Shown here piece by piece: positions 58,508-64,000 of a stretch of 64,000 bases of DNA. Origin of the DNA: Polyangium jinanense (lineage in GTDB: Bacteria > Myxococcota > Polyangia > Polyangiales > Polyangiaceae); NCBI RefSeq assembly GCF_028435365.1, contig NZ_JAGTJJ010000020.1:1-64000 (forward strand), given 5' to 3'. The translations under genes and the position numbers were made by a program. The notes below the pieces were generated by a model. That model had not been told where the DNA came from and searched no databases. It saw nothing but the letters and a program-made list of their open reading frames with translations. Position 1 is the first letter of the stretch. Every line of letters begins with the position of its first letter.

Positions 58508-58523
58508 GTCCCCTGCCGGGGAC
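58508..58523 (-). terminator. Possible terminator hairpin after polyferredoxin gene
   Basis: GTCCCC-tgcc-GGGGAC forms a 6-bp stem about 30 bp beyond the minus-strand stop at 58554. No T-run follows, so it is a weak candidate. Confidence 0.3.
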
Positions 58524-58553
58524 GGCGGCTCGGCGGGCGCGGGGGAACGCGCT

Positions 58554-60329
58554 TCAGCCGGGTCGGTTGTAGTTCGTGTCTTCGAGCAGGATGACGTTCG
58601 TCTTCGAGCGGGTCTCGCCGACGTTCGTCACGTAGACGGCGGGCTTGTCCTGAACGGGGCAGACTTTTTCGCAGGCCCCGCAGCCGATGCAGAGCGAGGG
58701 GTCGACGTGCGGGCGCTGCACGTGCACGGTGGTCATCCCGGGCTCCTTGCCGTCCTCGCCCGCCATGGGCAGGCGCTTCGGGATGTCGACCTCCTCGACC
58801 CAGATGGCCTTGGGCGAGGTGGGGCAGAACTCTTCACAAACGATGCACGGCGTGGCCATGGCCCAGGGCAGGCAGCGGCCCTGATCATAGAACGCGGTGC
58901 CGATCGAGATGGCCTTCTGGCCGATGCCGAGCTTCTGGTCCTCGGTGATCTTCTGGATTGCACCGGTGGGACAAACCTGGCCGCAGAGGACGCAGGAGTG
59001 CTCGCAATAGCCGATGCGCGGAATGAGGATCGGGGTCCAGATGCCCTCGACGCCGGCCTCGAAGAACGCGGGGTGCAGGGCGTTGTTCGGGCAGACCTTC
59101 ATGCATTCGGCGCAACGGATGCAGCGCTCGAGGAACTCGCGCTCCTCGACCGACCCCGGCGGCCGGATGACGCGGTGATCGTAGTTCGCGTCGATGACGT
59201 CGGCGATACGCATCGCCGGGATGACCACGGCGCCCGCGGCGGCCGAAGCAATGGCGGTGCGGCGGCCCGTGTCCGGCTTCGAGATCGTGCTCTTGCGGGT
59301 CGGGAGGAAGCGGAACTTGATCACGTCCTCCGGGCAGGCATTCTCGCAATTGAGGCACATGTGGCACTCGTCCTGGCGCCACTTCACGCCTCCCTGCGGC
59401 GAATCCGCGCCCTGGCAATGCACGAGGCACAGATTGCAATCGGTGCACTTGGCGTGGTCCTTCTCCATGCCGAAGAGCGCGAAGCGGGCGAAAACGCCGA
59501 GGAACGCGCCGAGCGGGCAGAGGACGCGGCACCAGAACCGCGGGATCACGCGGTTCATGAACAGGATCGCGACGAGCAGGATCCCGATGAACCAGGTCTG
59601 GTGGAAATAGAACTGCTTCGATTGCCAGACGGTCTGCGCCAGGAAATCCTGGGCGCTGTCGGCGGCGGCCTGCACGGGGCGCACGCCGGTCTGGCCCGTG
59701 GCCATGCTGGCGACGCCCGTGATGTATTGGAGGGCCGGGACGACGCCGAGGCCAATCGCGCGGACCGCGACGCAGATCGGATCGAAAAGGCCGCCGATCG
59801 CGCTGCCCGCGACGCTCGCCGCGAGGAAGGCGTAGAGCAGGTAATACTTCACCTGCTGGCGCGGCGCGGTCTTGTTCGATTCGACGCGCTTGTTGCCGCG
59901 CAAATAACGGGAGGGGAAGATCCAGCCGAAGAAATGGTGGAGCGTGCCGAACGGGCAGATCCATCCGCAAAAGACGCGGCCGAAGACGAGCGTCACGCCG
60001 AGGAGCCCCACGGACCAGGCGAGCCCGCGGTAGACCGTGTGCGTCGAGAGCAGCGTCATCGCCGCGACGAACGGGTCGGCGAGGAGAAACGCCTCGACGG
60101 GCAGGGGCAGGCGGACCGCGGTTTCGGCGGACGCAAACGAGCCGCGGAACGCGGTCTGGAAGAGGAAATAAAGAAACAGCGCGAGGAAGCCGGCCTGCGA
60201 GACGCGACGCACCCAGACGAGGATGCGGATCGACAAACGCGCCTCGATGCCCGAGCCGGCGCGCCCTTTCACCTTGGCGGGCTTCGCGGGCGGAGCCTTG
60301 GCCGTTCCGACGACAGCGGGAGCGGCCAT
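58554..60329 (-). CDS. Membrane-bound polyferredoxin (NapH/NosR-like 4Fe-4S protein)
   Basis: This 591-aa electron-transfer protein has about five membrane segments in its first half with CGWICPFG and CRVLCPLGAF, the loop motifs of NapH/NosR/RdxA-type quinol-linked ferredoxins. Several [4Fe-4S] Cys clusters follow: CTDCNLCLVHC, CHMCLNCENAC, CIRCAECMKVC, CVLCGQVC, CIVCEEFC and CIGCGACEKVC. An internal RRTAIASAAAGAVVIPAM stretch looks like a further membrane or Tat-like segment and hints at a fusion of NapH-like and ferredoxin modules. It starts 2 bp after the DUF362 gene stop, so the two are co-translated. It may pass quinol electrons to that partner; the acceptor is unknown. Confidence 0.88.
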   Translation of the reverse strand: MAAPAVVGTAKAPPAKPAKVKGRAGSGIEARLSIRILVWVRRVSQAGFLALFLYFLFQTAFRGSFASAETAVRLPLPVEAFLLADPFVAAMTLLSTHTVYRGLAWSVGLLGVTLVFGRVFCGWICPFGTLHHFFGWIFPSRYLRGNKRVESNKTAPRQQVKYYLLYAFLAASVAGSAIGGLFDPICVAVRAIGLGVVPALQYITGVASMATGQTGVRPVQAAADSAQDFLAQTVWQSKQFYFHQTWFIGILLVAILFMNRVIPRFWCRVLCPLGAFLGVFARFALFGMEKDHAKCTDCNLCLVHCQGADSPQGGVKWRQDECHMCLNCENACPEDVIKFRFLPTRKSTISKPDTGRRTAIASAAAGAVVIPAMRIADVIDANYDHRVIRPPGSVEEREFLERCIRCAECMKVCPNNALHPAFFEAGVEGIWTPILIPRIGYCEHSCVLCGQVCPTGAIQKITEDQKLGIGQKAISIGTAFYDQGRCLPWAMATPCIVCEEFCPTSPKAIWVEEVDIPKRLPMAGEDGKEPGMTTVHVQRPHVDPSLCIGCGACEKVCPVQDKPAVYVTNVGETRSKTNVILLEDTNYNRPG

Positions 60330-60331
60330 CG

Positions 60332-61303
60332 TCAGACCTCCACCCAGCGCAGGTCTTTCCAGTGCATCGTGCCGAGCCCGCGTTCGTGGCCCATGCGCAG
60401 GTACGGGATCTCCTCGGGCGAACGGCCGATGAGCTGGCAGCCGTACGCGTCGGCGGCGACCTGATCCGTCGAGGCGAGCAGCGTGCGCATCTCCTTGGCG
60501 TCGGCGATGTTGCCGCCCTGCGGGCCGTTGCGCACGAGCACGCGCCAGGCGTCGACGATGGTGAGCGTTGGCTGCATGAACGTCGCGAGATCCGCGATGG
60601 AGACGTCGATGTTCTGGTGCAGTCGGTTTCTGCGTCCGCCGAGCGAGCCGTACCAGTTCTTCATCGCCGCGGTGTACTTCGAGAGGTTGTGGTGCTTGGC
60701 GATGGGGATGTTGATGACCTTGTCCGCGTTGATGAGCGGCGTGTAGACGGGCCACTCGTCGAGGACCTCGCCCTTGAGCCGCATGCCGCGGAAGCGGTGC
60801 GCCGCGGGGAGCACGACCTCGGCGCCGACGTCGTACGCCGCTTTCCAGATGCCCGAGCGCTGAAAACAGCGGTTCGGCTCGTTGCACGAGGCGTCCGTGA
60901 CCACGACGCGCTTGGCGCCCGCGTCGTAGGCGAGCTTGACCACCTCGGCGACGACACGCGGGTTCGTGTTCGCCGCGTGGATCGGGGTGCGATCCCAGCC
61001 GATGTTCGGCTTCACGACGACGATGTCGCCACGCGAGATGAAGCGGTTCATGCCGCCGAGCGCGGCGATCGCCTTGCGCACGAGCGCCTCGGGCTCGGCC
61101 TCGTTCTTCGCGATGACGAGCTTGGGCAGCTCCGCCGGCGCGTCCTTGAGCCGATAATCCCGCGTCTGCGGCCGATCCTTCGAGGGGCCCTCGGTGATCG
61201 AGCCACGATCGAAGCGCGTCTTCGCGAGAGCCGCGGCCCCGCCGAGCACGAGCCCCGCGGCGGCGAGACGCTCGATCATCTCACGGCGCGAAATGTTACG
61301 CAT
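60332..61303 (-). CDS. DUF362-domain protein with Tat signal
   Basis: This 323-aa protein starts at ATG 61303 with a twin-arginine leader (ISRREMIERLAAAGL), so it is probably exported folded, likely with a cofactor. The DUF362 core shows GDIVVVKPNIGWDR, AYDAGAKRVVVTDAS, INADKVINIPIAKHH, AAMKNWYGSLGG and a C-terminal STDQVAADAYGCQLIG. The family often occurs with iron-sulfur proteins but has no assigned reaction. It is the first gene of a two-gene operon with the polyferredoxin. An alternative start 8 codons upstream (61327) would weaken the Tat leader. Confidence 0.87.
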   Translation of the reverse strand: MRNISRREMIERLAAAGLVLGGAAALAKTRFDRGSITEGPSKDRPQTRDYRLKDAPAELPKLVIAKNEAEPEALVRKAIAALGGMNRFISRGDIVVVKPNIGWDRTPIHAANTNPRVVAEVVKLAYDAGAKRVVVTDASCNEPNRCFQRSGIWKAAYDVGAEVVLPAAHRFRGMRLKGEVLDEWPVYTPLINADKVINIPIAKHHNLSKYTAAMKNWYGSLGGRRNRLHQNIDVSIADLATFMQPTLTIVDAWRVLVRNGPQGGNIADAKEMRTLLASTDQVAADAYGCQLIGRSPEEIPYLRMGHERGLGTMHWKDLRWVEV

Positions 61304-61417
61304 CGGAAGATTTCCTACGGATAGCAAGGCCGCGCCGGAGGAACAAGCGGGCCGCGCTGTGGAGAAGCTAGTGGGAGGAGCAAGGGTCGTCGACGAGGAT
61401 CGACCGCAGGGAAGCAG

Positions 61418-63040
61418 CTACGGGGCCGGCGGCGCGGGCGGCGCAGGCGGCGGCGGTGGAGGCGGCGGAGGCGCTGGAGGCGGCGGAGGGGGAGGGGGCG
61501 GGCCCACCGAGGCGATCGACGTGAGGGACGGCGAAGGCGAGACGGAGGCGGAGCTCGCGGGGCTCGTCGCGCCGGCCCCGGAAGACTTCACCTCGGCGCG
61601 GAGTTTCTCCCGTTCGTCGCTACACGCCTTCTGATCGGCGACGCATCGATCGCGCTCCTCGCCGAGCTTCTTCAGCTCCTCAGCCTTCTTCTCGGCGAGG
61701 GTGCGCTGCTCGTCGCGTTCGTTTCCGAGGGCGACGCGCTGTTTGTCCCACTCGGCCTCGCGGCGCTTCCACTCGGCCTCGGCCTTCTCGGCGGTCTCCT
61801 CGCACGTCTGCAGACGCGCGGCGCTCTGATCGCGGACCTTCTTGATCTCGATGGCGCAGTCGAGCTCGCTGCCCGACTCGCAGAGCTTCATCTGCGCATC
61901 GAGCTGCTCCTCGAAGAGTTTTTTGTCCTTGCTCGCGGACGCCTTGCACTTGTCGACGTCCGTCATCGCCGTCTTGTAGGAGGCGTTGCAGATCTCGACC
62001 TGATCGAACTGCCGCGCGCCCTCGGCCCGCGCGCGTTCGAGCTCCGTCGCGAGCTTCAAGGTTTCGCGCTTGGAGAAGGCGACGACCGCGCCCGCGGCGG
62101 CGAGGAGCAAAAGCGCGCCCGCCGAGACGCGGAAGGCCTGGAGCGAGGCGCGTTGCTTCTGGCGCTGTCGTTCCTCGGCGCGGGCGATCTCGCGCTCCGG
62201 TTCGAGCAGGACGTCGAGCTCCTCGGCGAGCTCGCTCATGGCCGGACGTTCCCGTGGATCGTGGGCGAGCCACCGCGCGAGCGCCCGATCGATGAGCTCG
62301 CGCGCCTCGCCCCGCACCTCGGCGAGCGTGCCGTCGGGCAGCGGATGCGTCGCACGGACCTCGAGCGCCCGTTCGAGATCGTCCATCGTGTTCGCCGTGG
62401 AGCCCGGGTAGCGATCCTCGCCGACGAGCGAGACGAGCAGCGTCGCGGCGAGGCAGTACGTGTCCATCTTCTCGCTGATGGGCAGAGCCGCGAGGTTGCC
62501 CCTCATCGCGGCGAGCTGCTCGGGCGAGGCGTAGAGCGCCGTGCCCGCGACGAACGTGCCCTCGCACTCCGCCGCGACGCCGAGGTCGAGCAGGATCGGG
62601 TGCACGCGCCCGCCGAACGTGGCCAGGAAGATGTTGTCCGGCTTGATGTCCTGATGCCGAAGGCCGGCCCCGTGCAGCGCTTCGAGGCCGCGGGCGATCG
62701 CCAGAAAAACGTCGTGCGCCTCGCGCAGCCCGAGCGGTCCGCGTTCGAGCCGCTCGGCGAGGGTCTCGCCGCGGTAGACGGGCATCGTGAGCCACACGTA
62801 CTCGGGCGTCGTGCCGTGGTCCTTCATCTGGACGACGTTCGGGTGGCCGACCGTCGCCAGCATGACGAGCTCACGCTCGACGTTGCGCCCGGCGAAGTGC
62901 GAGCGCGGCAGGATCTTCAGCGCGACCTGGTGCTCGGGGACGTCCTCGCGCTGGGCGACGTAGACCTTGCCGAACATGCCGGCGCCGAGCAGGCGCTTCA
63001 GCCGGTAGACGCCGCCCACGACGTCGTCGATGGTCGGCAT
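61418..63040 (-). CDS. Atypical Ser/Thr protein kinase with coiled-coil and poly-proline tail
   Basis: This 540-aa protein (from ATG 63040) has a kinase domain at about 10-280: GAGMFGKV loop, VALKIL with Lys42, HQD at 129-131 in place of HRD, and DLG at 152-154 in place of DFG. It is therefore a non-RD, somewhat degenerate kinase, but keeps the essential Lys, Asp131 and Asp152. A membrane segment lies at about 304-322. A long Glu/Lys coiled coil with scattered Cys follows (about 325-480), then a Ser-rich stretch and a tail with two runs of nine prolines. GTG 63163 is an alternative start adding 41 residues. The coiled coil may sense or tether outside the membrane. Confidence 0.87.
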   Translation of the reverse strand: MPTIDDVVGGVYRLKRLLGAGMFGKVYVAQREDVPEHQVALKILPRSHFAGRNVERELVMLATVGHPNVVQMKDHGTTPEYVWLTMPVYRGETLAERLERGPLGLREAHDVFLAIARGLEALHGAGLRHQDIKPDNIFLATFGGRVHPILLDLGVAAECEGTFVAGTALYASPEQLAAMRGNLAALPISEKMDTYCLAATLLVSLVGEDRYPGSTANTMDDLERALEVRATHPLPDGTLAEVRGEARELIDRALARWLAHDPRERPAMSELAEELDVLLEPEREIARAEERQRQKQRASLQAFRVSAGALLLLAAAGAVVAFSKRETLKLATELERARAEGARQFDQVEICNASYKTAMTDVDKCKASASKDKKLFEEQLDAQMKLCESGSELDCAIEIKKVRDQSAARLQTCEETAEKAEAEWKRREAEWDKQRVALGNERDEQRTLAEKKAEELKKLGEERDRCVADQKACSDEREKLRAEVKSSGAGATSPASSASVSPSPSLTSIASVGPPPPPPPPPAPPPPPPPPPAPPAPPAP

Positions 63041-63361
63041 GACGACCACCGAGGGAGGGCTTTGGCTCTCGTGCGGGGGGGCTCCGGCCCGCTGGGAGTC
63101 GTCCACGACGGTCACGGCGTAGGCGTGCACGGTGACGGTGGCGCGGAGGTTCGAGCTCTTCACGGCGAGAACGAGCGTACCGCGAGGGCTCCCCGCGCCG
63201 CGAGAAAGCAGCAGCGCGCCCGCCCTGGCTCGGCGCGTGCAAGCCCCTCGGGCAGGCCCCGGCGACCGAGCAAGGAGGTGCCGCTCGGGGGCGAGATCTC
63301 CCTGGTTGCGCGGCTCGGGGTGAGCTTGCAACCTGCGCTCCCCAGGAGAAAAGGAGCATTC
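63041..63361. promoter_or_regulatory. Divergent gap between kinase and universal stress protein genes
   Basis: This 321-bp interval precedes both divergent genes. If the kinase starts at the GTG at 63163, the first 123 bp are coding. AAGGAG at 63351-63356 is the ribosome site for the stress-protein gene. No promoter consensus stands out. Confidence 0.4.
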
Positions 63362-63793
63362 ATGACGACGGGAGCGAACCAAAAACTGCTGGTCCCCATC
63401 GACTTCGAAGTCGCCTCGGCCAAGGCGCTCGCGCTGGCGAAGGATCTCGCCGCGCGCCTCGGTGGCCAGGTCGTGCTGGTGCACGCCTACCAGCTCCCGG
63501 TCTACACGTACCCGGGCCTCGAACCGACGCTCTTGCCCGGCTTCCACACCGAGGTGGCTGCGGCGGCGCAACGCGCGGTGGAGCAGCTCGCGAAGCAGGA
63601 AGGCGTGGTCGCGGTGCTGCGCGAAGGCGATCCCGCGACGGAGGTGCTCGCGGCGGCGGAAGAGCTCGGCGCCACGATGATCGTCATGGGCACGCACGGG
63701 CGCACCGGCGTCGCACACCTGATCCTCGGCAGCGTGGCGGAGAAGGTCGTGCGGAAGAGCCCGGTCCCCGTGGTGACCGTGCGGGCGGACTGA
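63362..63793 (+). CDS. Universal stress protein (UspA family)
   Basis: This 143-aa cytoplasmic protein has the UspA fold: KLLVPIDFEVASAKAL at the start, LVHAYQLPVY, and the ATP-binding signature G-2x-G-9x-G-(S/T) seen as GTHGRTGVAHLILGSVAEKVV, then PVPVVTVR. It has one complete Usp domain, the usual size. ATG 63362 follows AAGGAG by 5 nt. ATP binding is predicted from the glycine motif; the stress signal is unknown. The CDP-alcohol transferase gene follows 19 bp downstream, so the two may be co-transcribed. Confidence 0.93.
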   Translation: MTTGANQKLLVPIDFEVASAKALALAKDLAARLGGQVVLVHAYQLPVYTYPGLEPTLLPGFHTEVAAAAQRAVEQLAKQEGVVAVLREGDPATEVLAAAEELGATMIVMGTHGRTGVAHLILGSVAEKVVRKSPVPVVTVRAD

Positions 63794-63812
63794 ACGACCC
63801 GGGGGGGCCTTC

Positions 63813-64000
63813 ATGCCGCAGTACCGTGTCGCGGATCTCGGTCTCTTGCCGAACGTCCTCAGCGCGTTGCGCCTTCCGCTCGCGGCGATCTTCCCGTTCG
63901 TCGTCGACGACGCCCGGGCCGCGCTCGCCGTGCTGTTCGCGGCCGCGCTGACGGACGTGCTCGACGGCTGGCTCGCGCGGCGCCGGGGTCAGCTCACGGC
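63813..64000 (+). CDS. CDP-alcohol phosphatidyltransferase, 3' end outside window
   Basis: The first 62 codons of a membrane enzyme that joins a CDP-alcohol (often CDP-diacylglycerol) to a second alcohol in phospholipid synthesis. A hydrophobic helix (about residues 15-50) is followed by DVLDGWLARRRGQLT, the start of the family motif D-x2-DG-x2-AR-x8-G. Phosphatidylglycerophosphate synthase, phosphatidylserine synthase or cardiolipin synthase remain possible, because the distinguishing C-terminal part lies beyond the window. Confidence 0.85.
   Translation, partial: MPQYRVADLGLLPNVLSALRLPLAAIFPFVVDDARAALAVLFAAALTDVLDGWLARRRGQLT

Overview
This window comes from a large, high-GC (about 70% by eye) genome that looks like a myxobacterium of the Polyangiales type (Sorangium/Polyangium relatives). 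The clues are lipoproteins with Gly/Ser-rich linkers, Hanks-type Ser/Thr kinases with proline-rich tails, a multi-PAS sensor kinase, dense coding with 1-4 nt gene overlaps, and hairpin-rich dispersed repeats in the gaps. This placement is inference; no rRNA or other marker is present.

The dominant structural fact is a tandem direct duplication of 19,162 bp. Positions 131-19292 (left copy) recur at 19293-38454 (right copy), and every predicted protein I compared is identical. The joint between the copies has 1 bp of shared sequence. The unit starts inside an M13 metallopeptidase gene and ends at the first codons of a methyltransferase gene. The left copy therefore keeps the peptidase reading frame (it runs in from outside the window) but has a methyltransferase without its start. 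The right copy has a 5'-truncated peptidase and an intact methyltransferase.

Each copy carries, in order: peptidase; an IS66-type remnant; a small lipoprotein; a secreted adenosine-deaminase-family lipoprotein; a hairpin-array repeat; two small lipoproteins on the minus strand; a complete IS630-family insertion sequence with a stand-alone LexA-type DNA-binding protein divergent from its transposase; a VOC-fold protein; an AT-richer AIPR-family (abortive-infection/phage-resistance) gene; a 163-aa unknown; a second, inverted hairpin-array repeat; biotin carboxylase (minus); and a plus-strand run of xseA, aroE and a glycogen debranching enzyme. A GT2 glycosyltransferase and a methyltransferase follow on the minus strand.

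From 38455 the sequence is single-copy. Positions 38569-50068 form a surface-polysaccharide cluster: methyltransferase, NAD-dependent epimerase, GT4 glycosyltransferase, glucose-1-phosphate cytidylyltransferase and CDP-glucose 4,6-dehydratase (together the start of a CDP-deoxysugar route), a Wzx-like flippase, two asparagine-synthase-like enzymes lacking the N-terminal nucleophile Cys, another methyltransferase and another GT2. The GT2/methyltransferase pair at the end of the duplicated unit probably belongs to this cluster.

The rest (50161-64000) is housekeeping and signalling: CCA-adding enzyme, a Ser/Thr kinase, a LolC/E-like permease with a long insertion, a multi-PAS histidine kinase, a membrane polyferredoxin with a Tat-exported DUF362 partner, a second, atypical Ser/Thr kinase, a universal stress protein and the start of a CDP-alcohol phosphatidyltransferase gene. 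I found no tRNA, rRNA or CRISPR array by eye.
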